Shown piece after piece: positions 33,302 through 43,073 of a stretch of 64,000 bases of DNA. The stretch comes from Alistipes senegalensis (GTDB taxonomy: Bacteria > Bacillota > Clostridia > Oscillospirales > Ruminococcaceae). Below the pieces are notes generated by a model. The model searched no databases, had not been told where the DNA came from, and saw nothing but the letters and a program-made list of their open reading frames with translations. Made by a program: the position numbers and the translations under genes. The stretch is taken from the NCBI GenBank assembly GCA_023665275.1, contig JAMPEF010000004.1:31002-95001 (forward strand), read 5' to 3'. How positions within the stretch are numbered: the first letter of the stretch is position 1; each line of letters opens with the position of its first letter.

Positions 33302-34098
33302 AAGATATTACAATAGGACAGTATTTCCCCATGGACAGCATTATTCACCGCCTTGACCCACGGTTTAAAATAGTCATGACGCTTATATTTATAATAATGC
33401 TTTTCACGGGAGAGTCTTTCATATGTATGGGAATAAGTGCATTTTATACATTAATTGCCGTACTTCTTTCAAAGATAAAATTTAAAATGTTCGTGAAAAG
33501 CATAAAGCCGTTAATGCCGTTTCTGCTTATCACGGCTGTACTGAATTTACTTTTTATGGGTGATGGTGAAGTTTATTTCCACTGGAAATTCATTAAAATA
33601 ACTTCCGACGGAATAAATATAAGTGTTTTCATGATAATAAGAATTGTACTGCTTATCATAGGAAGTTCATTGCTTACGTATACAACGTCGCCTATAACGC
33701 TTACAGATGCTGTAGAAAGACTTCTTTCACCACTGAAAAGATTTAAATTTCCGGTTCATGAACTTGCTATGATGATGTCAATTGCATTGAGGTTTATTCC
33801 CACCCTTATTGAAGAAACGGACAAGATAATTTCCGCACAGAAGGCAAGAGGTGCTGAAATAGATACCGGAAGCATCACAAACAGGGCTAAAAACATGGTA
33901 TCAATACTTATACCGCTTTTTATATCAGCATTCAGGAGGGCGGACGAACTCGCCACCGCTATGGAGTGTCGGTGTTACAACGGCGGAGAGGGTCGCACAC
34001 GTTTAAGGCAGTTGAAATCTGAATTGAGGGACTATATATCACTTTCCGTGACAATACTTTTTTTTGTGTGCGTAATTCTTTTAAATATATTTATTTGA
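33295..34098 (+). CDS. ecfT: ECF transporter transmembrane protein EcfT
   Basis: 267 residues with about six membrane helices. The first coupling motif is SAQKARGAEID. The second, normally A-R-G, reads ATAMECRCYNGG, so its alanine and glycine are replaced by cysteines while Arg stays. These motifs contact the two ATPases. It is coupled to ecfA2 by overlap. Confidence 0.93.
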   Translation: MLKDITIGQYFPMDSIIHRLDPRFKIVMTLIFIIMLFTGESFICMGISAFYTLIAVLLSKIKFKMFVKSIKPLMPFLLITAVLNLLFMGDGEVYFHWKFIKITSDGINISVFMIIRIVLLIIGSSLLTYTTSPITLTDAVERLLSPLKRFKFPVHELAMMMSIALRFIPTLIEETDKIISAQKARGAEIDTGSITNRAKNMVSILIPLFISAFRRADELATAMECRCYNGGEGRTRLRQLKSELRDYISLSVTILFFVCVILLNIFI

Positions 34099-34110
34099 GG
34101 TTAACATAAA

Positions 34111-37100
34111 ATGGAAGATAATAAAACAACTACCGGAAACGGTTTAAAAGAGATAATTGATATTATCGGAAAAAACAGATTTATAAAATTTATTTATGAC
34201 AAGGGAATATTATGTTTTCTGTTGTCGTTTATTATTCCGGCTGTGATAATGCTTTATGCGTTTTCATGGAATAATATACACCCATTCGGTGACAGACAAA
34301 TGCTTGTTGTTGATTTATGGCATCAGTATTATCCGTTTTTCCGTGTGGAACGGGAAAAACTTATGAACGGTGATTCATTTCTGTATTCGTGGCAGAACGG
34401 TATGGGAACTAATTTTCTTTCGCTGATTTCGTACTATGCGTGCAGTCCGTTGAACTGGCTTTCAGTATTTTTCAGCGACGATAACACTAGAGACGCTCTG
34501 ACATACATACTTATTGCAAAAATAGGTTTCAGCGGAGCATTTTTCAGTTGTTTTCTGAGATATACGTATAAACAGAAAAACTTTTCAGTATGTATATTTT
34601 CAACAATGTTTGCATTATGCAGTTATATGTTAGGTTATTATTGGAATGTAATGTGGTTTGATACAATAGCACTGTTTCCGCTTGTAATGACCGGAGTTGT
34701 AGCTATATGTCGTGAGGGAAAATGGAAATTATTCACTATATCGCTTGCATTGTCGCTTTTTTCAAGCTATTATATAGGATATTTCACGTGTATATTCTGT
34801 GTATTCATGTTTGCTGCTACCGGAATTATCGAACCGAAAGGCATTAAAGACTTTTTTGTGAAATTATTTATTATGGTGCGTTCCTCAATAATGGGAATAG
34901 CACTGTCGGCATTCATGACTTTGCCGGCATATTTCGGACTGAAACTCACTCACAGTGCAGACAACAGTTTTCCAAAAGATACAGTTTTCTATGAAAAATG
35001 GACAGATATTTTCAGGAATTTACTTTCATTCAGCGAACCCGTAAAAGTGGAGGGGCTGCCTAACTTTGCGTGCGGAATGTTAGCAATATTGTTATTCGGA
35101 GTATTTTTATTCTCAAATGGTATAAAAATACGTGAAAAAATTTCGGTACTTGTAATGCTTGCGGTAATCGTCGTAAGCTGTAACATGAATAAACTGAATT
35201 ATATATGGCACGGATTTCATTTCACAAATCAGATACCATACAGATTTGCATTTATATTCAGTTTTGTACTTGTTGCATCGGCATTCCGTGCATACGACGT
35301 TATAATGAAAAAAGGCATAACAATATATCAGTTTGTTTTGCTGATAGTCGCACCGGCTGTATTCTTTTATCTGCATTACTATGAAATACCTAAGAATTTC
35401 CCATTGAGTTCCACAAACAGAACGGTATTACTTATAGTATCAGGTGTGACTCTTGCATTGATAATACTTTCCGCCGTGCTGAAAAACAGAAAATATAATA
35501 TTATTTTCGTACCAGTATTTGCGGTAGCGTGGGGAATTTTCTTCATGATGTACGCCGATTCGGAAGAACGCATAAATTTTGAAAATATTTTTGATACTGA
35601 AAAAAATGATGCCGTTATGACATCACTTTTAGTGACGATTTTATTTTTCATGATATTTGCACTTGTAAAAATAATAGACATAAAAAATCCTGCTTTACGT
35701 AATGCCGTTACCGGTGTAACATTATCATGTGTACTTGGATTTGAACTTGTTGTAAATTCCGTCATAGGCGTACAGGCAGTCAATACATCAGGTTACGACA
35801 ACTATCCTGATAAAAATGAACAAGTTCAGTCACTTCTTGAAAACATACGACAGAATGATGATGAACTTTTCTACAGAACAGAAATGACCAGCTCCTACAC
35901 TCTTAATGACAGTGCTTTATACGGATATTACGGACTTTCACAGTTTTCATCATCTGCAAATGTGTCTGTAACACGTCTTATGCGGAGAATAGGTCTATAT
36001 GCCTCAGAAGCCGGAAACAGATATTACTACAGAACTTCCACACCGGTGGTAAATTCACTTTTCGGAATAAAGTATATTATTTCCAAAAAAGGCGCTATAA
36101 GAAGTGAAGAAATGTCACTTGAAATGCAGAAAATCAATGATAGTGTATATTCATATAAGAATAAATATCCGTTGTCGCTGGGCTATATGATGAATGAAGA
36201 TATTCTTTCACTTGAGGATAAAAACGGTGTCAATCCGTTTGAGTTTCAGAATACTATAATAAAACTTGCAACAGGTGTTGAAAATTCATGCTTTACAGCA
36301 CAACCGGTAGCGCTTGTTGACTATAATAATATCACTGTAAGTAAAAGCGGTTACGGAAATTATTCATTCATAAAAGATAATGAAAATCTTGCCGGAAGTG
36401 CCATATACAGTTATGACGGTGTAGACGGTGGTTATCTTTACGGATATGCCACTAACGGTGGTTGTGATAAAATCAAAGTAACATCGGACGGGACTGTTAT
36501 TGAAAGTGAAGTTTCCATTGAGGATTATCCTGTAGTGTTTCCTATGGGTAACGGTCAGGCGGGTACGACTGCTGATATTGAAATTTCTGCAAAGAAAGAC
36601 AATAAATCGGGAACTTATAATCTTATGGTATACGCACTGAAACAGTCCGCTTTTGAGGAAGCATATAATAAACTTGCCGACGAACAGTTAAATATAACAT
36701 CATTCAGTGATGATAAAATATCCGGTGAAATAGATGTCATTCAGGATGGTATATTATTTATGTCAATGCCGTATGAAAAGGGCTGGACAGTCTATGTTGA
36801 CGGCGAAAAAACAGAAACTATGCCGGTACTTCATTCAATGATGGGCGCAAGAGTTTCTGCCGGACATCATACTATAACCCTTGAATATATGCCGGAAGGT
36901 CTTGTTATGGGTGTTATAGTTTCCGGAGTAGCAGTTATAATTTTTGGTGTTGTGGCGTTTCTTGATTTCAGAAGACGCAGACGCAGAAAAGAAAATCCGG
37001 ATATTCCGGAAGAAACTACAGAAGAAAATATTACAGAAAATGAAATTTCCGGACAGGAGGTTGAAAATGAAGAATCTGAAAGTGATGACAGCATATCGGG

Positions 37101-37134
37101 GGACGAATTACCACGGGTATCAGATACAGAATAA
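34111..37134 (+). CDS. YfhO-family multi-pass membrane protein
   Basis: 1007 residues. About 13 membrane helices precede residue 570; a large outside domain follows (about 575-900), then a last helix (about 930-950) and a Glu-rich cytoplasmic tail. The pattern FGDRQMLVVDLWHQYYPFFRVEREKL and LFSWQNGMGTNFLSLISYYACSPLNW-like segment near residue 95 are typical of YfhO, a GT-C-like fold linked to teichoic-acid glycosylation in Bacillus. C-terminal YEKGWTVYVDGEK is also characteristic. The final 68 bases overlap truA. Confidence 0.9.
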   Translation: MEDNKTTTGNGLKEIIDIIGKNRFIKFIYDKGILCFLLSFIIPAVIMLYAFSWNNIHPFGDRQMLVVDLWHQYYPFFRVEREKLMNGDSFLYSWQNGMGTNFLSLISYYACSPLNWLSVFFSDDNTRDALTYILIAKIGFSGAFFSCFLRYTYKQKNFSVCIFSTMFALCSYMLGYYWNVMWFDTIALFPLVMTGVVAICREGKWKLFTISLALSLFSSYYIGYFTCIFCVFMFAATGIIEPKGIKDFFVKLFIMVRSSIMGIALSAFMTLPAYFGLKLTHSADNSFPKDTVFYEKWTDIFRNLLSFSEPVKVEGLPNFACGMLAILLFGVFLFSNGIKIREKISVLVMLAVIVVSCNMNKLNYIWHGFHFTNQIPYRFAFIFSFVLVASAFRAYDVIMKKGITIYQFVLLIVAPAVFFYLHYYEIPKNFPLSSTNRTVLLIVSGVTLALIILSAVLKNRKYNIIFVPVFAVAWGIFFMMYADSEERINFENIFDTEKNDAVMTSLLVTILFFMIFALVKIIDIKNPALRNAVTGVTLSCVLGFELVVNSVIGVQAVNTSGYDNYPDKNEQVQSLLENIRQNDDELFYRTEMTSSYTLNDSALYGYYGLSQFSSSANVSVTRLMRRIGLYASEAGNRYYYRTSTPVVNSLFGIKYIISKKGAIRSEEMSLEMQKINDSVYSYKNKYPLSLGYMMNEDILSLEDKNGVNPFEFQNTIIKLATGVENSCFTAQPVALVDYNNITVSKSGYGNYSFIKDNENLAGSAIYSYDGVDGGYLYGYATNGGCDKIKVTSDGTVIESEVSIEDYPVVFPMGNGQAGTTADIEISAKKDNKSGTYNLMVYALKQSAFEEAYNKLADEQLNITSFSDDKISGEIDVIQDGILFMSMPYEKGWTVYVDGEKTETMPVLHSMMGARVSAGHHTITLEYMPEGLVMGVIVSGVAVIIFGVVAFLDFRRRRRRKENPDIPEETTEENITENEISGQEVENEESESDDSISGDELPRVSDTE

Positions 37135-37822
37135 TGCTATTACCGTACAGGCTGTCATTGAAAAATGTGTTTCAAAAGTACTCAATCACCCTGTGACCAT
37201 AACAGGCTGTTCCCGTACAGATACCGGCGTACACGCTAACCAGTTCTGTTTTAACGTCCATACGGAAAGCAAAATCAGTACAATCGGTTTTGTACGTGGT
37301 GTCAATGGTGAACTTCCTGACGATATATCAATTTTATCATGTGAAGAAGTTCCGCCGGAATTTCACGCAAGGTTTGATTGCAAAGGCAAGGAATATATTT
37401 ATAAAATCCATTGCAGTGAGTCTAAAAATCCTTTTGCAACTGATTTGATGTTCCATTACAGGCGTAAACTCAATCATGAAGCAATGAAAAAAGCCGCCGG
37501 CTATTTTGTAGGTACGCATGATTTCGCATCTTTCTGTGCAGACTGTACGAATATTTCAACAACTGTACGTACTATTTATTCGCTTGACATAGAAAATTAT
37601 GGTGATACGGTGATAATACTTGTAAAAGGTGATGGTTTTCTGTATAATATGATTAGGATTATTGTCGGGACGCTCCTTGATATAAGCGAAGGGAGAATTT
37701 TGCCGGACGATATTCCGGAAATCCTTTCGGCACATAACCGATTAAAAGCCGGTCGCACAGCTATGGCACACGGTTTATATCTGAACAGGGTATTTTATAA
37801 CGAAAAAGATTTATTGGTGTAG
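37067..37822 (+). CDS. truA: tRNA pseudouridine(38-40) synthase TruA
   Basis: 251 residues from ATG 37067, which has AGGAGG six bases upstream inside the YfhO gene. The frame is open earlier, but the family N-terminus MKNLKVMTAYRGTNYHGYQ fixes this start. The catalytic Asp52 lies in GCSRTDTGVHANQF. Later motifs RRKLNHEAMKKAA and FLYNMIRIIVGTLL are intact. The 68-base overlap with the YfhO gene is long. Confidence 0.95.
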   Translation: MKNLKVMTAYRGTNYHGYQIQNNAITVQAVIEKCVSKVLNHPVTITGCSRTDTGVHANQFCFNVHTESKISTIGFVRGVNGELPDDISILSCEEVPPEFHARFDCKGKEYIYKIHCSESKNPFATDLMFHYRRKLNHEAMKKAAGYFVGTHDFASFCADCTNISTTVRTIYSLDIENYGDTVIILVKGDGFLYNMIRIIVGTLLDISEGRILPDDIPEILSAHNRLKAGRTAMAHGLYLNRVFYNEKDLLV

Positions 37823-37854
37823 AAACAGAAGATTTTTCAAAGGGGTGATACAGT

Positions 37855-39021
37855 GTGTCGCTTTATGACGAGAACGACATTGTAGAAATCAAGAACCATG
37901 AAAACAGAAAGAAAAAACTCACAAGGTTTTTAATATTTGTGATTATCGCCGGAATAATTTCAGGACTTTATTTCACAAGAGATATGTGGTATGATAAGAT
38001 ACGTGGTATAGGCAGACAGTACAACACTATAATAAATTCCGGTACTCTTGCAGAGGGTAATTTTCCGATTGAAATTAATGGCGAATATAATTACCAGCTC
38101 CGCCAGACACAGAATAATTTTATTATTTTAAGCGATATACATATTTTCTTCTATAATACCGACGGTACATTAATAAGAAAACGTCAGCATACGTATACTA
38201 ATGCAGTACTTCAGGCTGAAAACGGTAAAGCACTTATATATGAAAATGGTGGCGATGAATTTTGCATTGAGGACACAGAGGGAATTATATATAAAAATAC
38301 TTTCAGTAATAATATAATGTTTGCACGTATCAGCCATGAAGGTTATACAGCAGTTGTGACAAAATCTGAAAATTACGACTGTGAAATAATCGTATTTGAT
38401 AATAAGGGAAATGTTATCTATGAAAGAAAATGCATGGAACATGTAAGTGACATCAGCTTTATAAATCAAAGCGGTGGTTGTGTTGTAAGCTATCTGATGG
38501 CTGAAAACGGTTCACTTACAACGGCTGTACAGCAGATAGATTTTTCAGAAAGCCTTGAAAACTGGACGTCACCGGGACTTGATACAGCAGGGCTTGACGT
38601 TTACGGCTATAATGACGGGGCTTTTGTACTTGGTATTGACGCCTGCGGTTACATAAATGAAAATGGTCAGATAAGTTCATATTACCGTTATGATGGCGAA
38701 CTTAAAGGCGGTGCAAGCGTGAATGGTCTTTCAGCCGTTATCATAAACAACGATGACAGACGTAAATATATTATGGTACTTTTCAGCGGAAACAGTTCCG
38801 AACCTCTTATAATTGACCTCGGGCAAGAGGCGGTTGATGTTACAGTATATGACAATCTTGCATATGTCATGTGCAAAGAGGAAATAAGAGCTTATGATTT
38901 TAACGGGGAAATACGTTCAAAGGCTGTAATAAGCGATTCATATTCCGGCTTTGCAAGAAGTAAGGATTATATTTTCCTGAAAGGTTATAATAAAATCGAC
39001 AGAATAGACTATGAAAGCTGA
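37855..39021 (+). CDS. DUF5711-family single-pass membrane protein
   Basis: 388 residues, GTG start, with AAAGGGGTG before it. A basic N-terminus (ENRKKKLTRF) precedes one membrane helix at about 23-43; the rest is extracytoplasmic and beta-rich with repeated strands of the type GNVIYERK, GYINENGQI and GEIRSKAVI, suggesting a propeller. This matches DUF5711 of Clostridia, whose function is unknown. It shares an operon with truA and a CvpA-like gene. Confidence 0.8.
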   Translation: MSLYDENDIVEIKNHENRKKKLTRFLIFVIIAGIISGLYFTRDMWYDKIRGIGRQYNTIINSGTLAEGNFPIEINGEYNYQLRQTQNNFIILSDIHIFFYNTDGTLIRKRQHTYTNAVLQAENGKALIYENGGDEFCIEDTEGIIYKNTFSNNIMFARISHEGYTAVVTKSENYDCEIIVFDNKGNVIYERKCMEHVSDISFINQSGGCVVSYLMAENGSLTTAVQQIDFSESLENWTSPGLDTAGLDVYGYNDGAFVLGIDACGYINENGQISSYYRYDGELKGGASVNGLSAVIINNDDRRKYIMVLFSGNSSEPLIIDLGQEAVDVTVYDNLAYVMCKEEIRAYDFNGEIRSKAVISDSYSGFARSKDYIFLKGYNKIDRIDYES

Positions 39022-39035
39022 TATTTATTTTTTGG

Positions 39036-39084
39036 AAAGGAGGAAGACACATAAGTATATAAATACTTTATGTGTAATAAAATG
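39036..39084 (+). promoter_or_regulatory. Ribosome binding site split from its start codon by a hairpin
   Basis: AAAGGAGG at 39036-39043 is far from any start of the next gene: 26 bases to ATG 39070 and 38 to ATG 39082. The bases between form a 12-bp stem, ACACATAAGTAT (39047-39058) with ATACTTTATGTGT (39063-39075), a one-base bulge and loop ATAA. Folding brings the Shine-Dalgarno site within about ten bases of ATG 39082 and buries ATG 39070. The arrangement looks selected. Confidence 0.6.
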
Positions 39085-39981
39085 AAAGAAGAATTTTGGT
39101 GGCTATATGATATTATAGCTGTTGTGGCGGTAGTACTGTGTTGCTGGCTCTCCGCAAAAAAAGGAGTATTCAGGGGAGCAATAGTTCTTATCAGCTGTAT
39201 AATCGGCGTTACGATGGCTGTTCCGGTAAGTGCCGCTGTTTCGGAAAGCATATACAAGACAGTAGTCCGTGACAACAATGTAAAAACTCTTGATAAGTCG
39301 CTGGGTGAAGTGGAAGTGGCTTCATATCTTGGAAAAGCACTTGAAAATATGGGTTATAACGTACTTGTAAACGGCGGCAAACTCAATGATATTCTTGATT
39401 CAGACAAGGATATTGACGAACAGATTTATAAATATCTCAACAACATAAACGGAAAAAAAGTTGACAATGAAGAAAATTTCCGTGTTAACCTCTATGGTGC
39501 ATATGCTGAGGCGATAAGTGATATATTTTCAAAGGATATAAGCGTTTATGCTATGAAAACCGCAGAAAATAAAATATGTAACGGAAAGACGGACGCAGGA
39601 AATCTCCTGAAAATGATGCGTGACGGCGAAAACCGCAGGGATATTGCCGAAATAATCGCAGATGACTACATAAATGATGCTTATATTACTGTTATAAGAC
39701 TTGTGGCGTGTGCTGTATTTTTTGCATTGGTGCTTGTTATCGGTATTCTTACTGCCAACTCACTTTCAGGCAGTATGCGTGATGTTGATTTAGGCACGGG
39801 TGCAAAAATCGGTGGCGGTATATGCGGACTTTTCACGGGTGTGGCGGTTGTATTTGTTATAGCTGTTCTTGCAAAGTTATATGTTGTAATGGGAAGTAAT
39901 CAGGAATTATTTTTTGATAATAATACTATTGACAAAACTTATATTTTCAGGTATGCTTATAATATCGCAAATAAACTGTAA
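39082..39981 (+). CDS. CvpA-like membrane protein
   Basis: 299 residues from ATG 39082; ATG 39070 (four residues longer) lies inside the hairpin described for this leader. Two N-terminal helices (about 8-48) have the CvpA-type WWLYDIIAVVAVVLCCWLSAKKGVFRGA, a hydrophilic central part follows (50-210), then two helices (about 213-270). It resembles CvpA-family proteins of Clostridia with an enlarged central domain. Its role is not established; envelope-related functions are known for CvpA in other bacteria. Confidence 0.7.
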   Translation: MKEEFWWLYDIIAVVAVVLCCWLSAKKGVFRGAIVLISCIIGVTMAVPVSAAVSESIYKTVVRDNNVKTLDKSLGEVEVASYLGKALENMGYNVLVNGGKLNDILDSDKDIDEQIYKYLNNINGKKVDNEENFRVNLYGAYAEAISDIFSKDISVYAMKTAENKICNGKTDAGNLLKMMRDGENRRDIAEIIADDYINDAYITVIRLVACAVFFALVLVIGILTANSLSGSMRDVDLGTGAKIGGGICGLFTGVAVVFVIAVLAKLYVVMGSNQELFFDNNTIDKTYIFRYAYNIANKL

Positions 39982-40052
39982 TGCTCTGTTGCATTTTTAC
40001 GTATAATATTTTACGAAACAACAAAAACTAATAACAGGGGGAAATACCTTAT

Positions 40053-42374
40053 ATGATGATGTGCAGTAAATGTAAAAAAAGACCAGCGGTGGTATTTATT
40101 ACTTCCGTTCAGGGAACTGAAAAAAAGAATGAAGGACTTTGTCTTTCATGTGCAAATGAAATGAAAATACCACAGATTTCGGAGTACATGGACAGATTCA
40201 ATATAACACAGGACGAAATAGACCAGCTTTCCGACCAGATGATGAGCATGCTTGATGGCGACAGCTTTGAAATGGGTGGGTCAGGACTTATGCCCGACTT
40301 CTTCGCCAGTATGCTTGGAATGAATGGTGACGCAAAGAATAAGCCTTCTGCTGAAATTGAACACAAAAACTCCGGCGATGGTAAGCCCGAAAGGGAAAAA
40401 CGTGGACTTTTCGGCAACAGACGTGAAAAAAAATCAAAGGAACTTAAATTCCTTGGAACTTATTGTACTAATCTTTCCAAAAAAGCAGCCGATGGTGAAC
40501 TTGATAACATTATAGGTCGTGACAAGGAAATTGCCCGTGTAGTACAGATTCTTTCAAGAAGAACTAAAAATAATCCTTGTCTTATCGGTGAACCAGGTGT
40601 GGGCAAGACAGCCATTGCGGAGGGAATCGCACAGCGCATAGACGAGGGAAATGTTCCCTTTAATCTTGCTGACAAGAAAGTATATCTTCTTGACCTTACC
40701 GCACTTGTTGCAGGAACACAGTTCAGAGGTCAGTTTGAAAGTCGTGTAAAGGGTCTTGTTGACGAGGTTAAGCGTGAGGGAAATATTATCCTCTTTATCG
40801 ATGAAGTTCATAATCTTGTAGGAGCAGGCGATTCAGAAGGTTCAATGAATGCCGCAAATATTCTCAAGCCGGCACTTTCAAGGGGTGAAATTCAGGTTAT
40901 AGGTGCAACTACTTTCAGCGAATACAGAAAATATATTGAAAAGGATTCCGCACTTGAAAGACGTTTCCAGCCGGTAACAATCGCTGAGCCTACAATTGAA
41001 GATACTGTTGATGTACTTCTTGGCATAAAGAAATATTATGAAAAATATCACAGAGTGCATATTTCGGATTATCTTGTAAGGGTATGCGCTGTATTATCCG
41101 AAAGATATATAACAGACCGTTTCTTACCGGATAAGGCTATTGATTTACTTGACGAAGGTTGTGCAAGAGCTTGTATACGTTCACCCGAAATTGCAGAATA
41201 TGACAAACTCAAAAAAGAAATTGCTGTACTTGAGGGTATGGAAAAGAATATTTCCGAACAGGCAGAGCCGGATTATAAGGCACTTGCTGAAGTAAAGGGA
41301 AAACTTATCCGTACACATGAAAAAGAAACAGAACTTAAGGCTAAAGCTGAAAATGTTCAGGTTGCAGAAGAGGATATAACTAAAGTCGTTGAGTTATGGA
41401 CTGGTATTCCTGCAAGCAAGATAGCAGAAACTGAGTTCCTTAAAATCGCACGTCTTGAGGGCGCACTTAAAAAGCGTGTTCTTGGTCAGGACGAAGCTGT
41501 AGAAACTCTCTCAAAGGCTATAAAGCGTACAAGAGTACGTCTGAATAAACGTCGCCGTCCGGCATCATTTATCTTTGTAGGTCCTACAGGTGTGGGAAAA
41601 ACTGAACTTGTCAAGGCTCTTGCAGAAGAAATGTTTGATTCCACAGAACCGCTTATCAGGCTGGATATGACCGAATATATGGAAAAACACTCCGTTGCAA
41701 GAATGATAGGCTCACCTCCCGGATACGTCGGCTATGACGAAGCAGGACAGCTTACCGAAAAAGTCCGCCGTCGTCCGTATTCCGTCATACTTTTTGACGA
41801 AATAGAAAAGGCACACCCTGACGTTATGAATATTTTAATGCAGATTCTTGACGAGGGAAAAGTTGATGACGCACACGGAAGAACTATCAATTTTGAAAAT
41901 ACAATAATCTGCATGACTTCAAATGCCGGTTCAACGGATAAGTCTGTAGGTGTGGGATTCAACAGAACTGAAAATGAAATTTCACGTGACAAGGCTATGA
42001 AAGGTCTGCGTGAGTTCTTACGTCCGGAATTTATAAGCCGTATAGATGAAGTTGTTGTATTCAGACAGCTTGACAAGAAAGATTTTGCAAGCATTGCATC
42101 ACTTATGCTTGACGAAATGATAGAACCTCTTGCCGAAAAGAACCTCAGTATAAGCTATGACAGTAAAGCACTTTCACTTATTGCTGAAAAGTCCTATGGC
42201 AAGCCATACGGCGCAAGAGATATACGCCGTGTTATCCGTCAGGAAATAGAAGACAAGATAGCAGAAATAATTATTGAAAATGTTTCCGGTACAAAGGGTA
42301 TTGATGTATCAGCAGATGGTGAAAATATAACCGTTACTGCAAGGAAAAAAGGAGCGTCGGAAAATGAAGTTTAA
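40053..42374 (+). CDS. clpE: ClpE/ClpC-like AAA+ unfoldase with N-terminal zinc finger
   Basis: 773 residues. A CxxC-x22-CxxC zinc finger (Cys4, Cys7, Cys30, Cys33) replaces the double Clp_N domain, as in ClpE. Two AAA+ modules follow: D1 with GEPGVGKT and D2 with GPTGVGKT, each with its Walker B and arginine finger. A short middle coiled coil lies between (about 395-440). The GVGF tripeptide loop in D2 fits ClpP docking. It likely feeds damaged proteins to ClpP. No CIRCE or CtsR operator was found upstream. Three ATGs in a row open the frame. Confidence 0.9.
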   Translation: MMMCSKCKKRPAVVFITSVQGTEKKNEGLCLSCANEMKIPQISEYMDRFNITQDEIDQLSDQMMSMLDGDSFEMGGSGLMPDFFASMLGMNGDAKNKPSAEIEHKNSGDGKPEREKRGLFGNRREKKSKELKFLGTYCTNLSKKAADGELDNIIGRDKEIARVVQILSRRTKNNPCLIGEPGVGKTAIAEGIAQRIDEGNVPFNLADKKVYLLDLTALVAGTQFRGQFESRVKGLVDEVKREGNIILFIDEVHNLVGAGDSEGSMNAANILKPALSRGEIQVIGATTFSEYRKYIEKDSALERRFQPVTIAEPTIEDTVDVLLGIKKYYEKYHRVHISDYLVRVCAVLSERYITDRFLPDKAIDLLDEGCARACIRSPEIAEYDKLKKEIAVLEGMEKNISEQAEPDYKALAEVKGKLIRTHEKETELKAKAENVQVAEEDITKVVELWTGIPASKIAETEFLKIARLEGALKKRVLGQDEAVETLSKAIKRTRVRLNKRRRPASFIFVGPTGVGKTELVKALAEEMFDSTEPLIRLDMTEYMEKHSVARMIGSPPGYVGYDEAGQLTEKVRRRPYSVILFDEIEKAHPDVMNILMQILDEGKVDDAHGRTINFENTIICMTSNAGSTDKSVGVGFNRTENEISRDKAMKGLREFLRPEFISRIDEVVVFRQLDKKDFASIASLMLDEMIEPLAEKNLSISYDSKALSLIAEKSYGKPYGARDIRRVIRQEIEDKIAEIIIENVSGTKGIDVSADGENITVTARKKGASENEV

Positions 42375-43068
42375 AATACTGGCAGTTGCTGCAATGCTTT
42401 GTTTAAGTATGGTTTCATGCGGCGAAAAATCAGAAAATTCATATTCAAGTAATAAAGAAAGTTCATTGGCTGCTGACCTTGCATTTGATTCCGACGGTTC
42501 GACAGTCGATACAATACAGCTTCCTGACAGTAAAAAGGCTATGGAGGAAAATTTCAAGGACGTTCCCGCTGTTGACGAAGGTCCTTTAATAAGCGTGGGA
42601 AATACTACCGCAAAAGCCGGTGAAATTGCAGAAGTTAAAGTATATGTTGAGGGCGCTGACCTTAACTGGAGCAACTGTGGCATACATCTGACATATCCTG
42701 ATGTTCTGGAATGCGTTTATCAGGATAATGATGATATGTACCTTAATTATGAAGTCGGTGAAGCATCAAAATTCAATACCGGCATTATTGCTATGGAATG
42801 GAAAAAAGAAAACAATCCTCCGGAAGAGCTTACTATAAAAGGTCTTGGCACAATGTTTTTTACTGTAATGTTCGGCGGGAATAACGGTAAAGACGGTGAA
42901 ATTGTTACTCTCTATCTTAAAGTTCCGGAAGATGCTGAATCCGGCACAGTATATCCAGTAGGGTTCTATTATCTTAGTACAGATATGTTCAGAAATCTTG
43001 AAAATAATTCTTCACTTGAAAAATATGCGTTTGAACATATGCAGTCCGGTACAATTACTGTTGAATAA
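42364..43068 (+). CDS. Lipoprotein with cohesin-like domain
   Basis: 234 residues. The signal ends in the lipobox SMVSC (Cys19). A Ser/Asp-rich linker runs to about residue 75. Residues 76-232 look like a cohesin beta-sandwich: ISVGNTTAKAGEIAEVKVYV, GIHLTYPDVLECV, FFTVMFGG, and EIVTLYLKVPEDAESGTVYPVGF, matching the strand order of cohesins (AGxxVxVxV at the start, GxxxxxxFxVxxxAxxGxYPV near the end). It is therefore a possible membrane-anchored dockerin receptor. It overlaps clpE by 11 bases. Cohesin assignment is a pattern-based inference; other sandwich families are possible. Confidence 0.65.
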   Translation: MKFKILAVAAMLCLSMVSCGEKSENSYSSNKESSLAADLAFDSDGSTVDTIQLPDSKKAMEENFKDVPAVDEGPLISVGNTTAKAGEIAEVKVYVEGADLNWSNCGIHLTYPDVLECVYQDNDDMYLNYEVGEASKFNTGIIAMEWKKENNPPEELTIKGLGTMFFTVMFGGNNGKDGEIVTLYLKVPEDAESGTVYPVGFYYLSTDMFRNLENNSSLEKYAFEHMQSGTITVE

Positions 43069-43073
43069 CAAAA

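Noticed and set aside
39982-40052. Heat-shock operator (CIRCE or CtsR) in front of the clpE-like gene
   Set aside because: Neither the CIRCE inverted repeat nor the CtsR heptad repeat was found. The TATAAT there has no well-placed -35.
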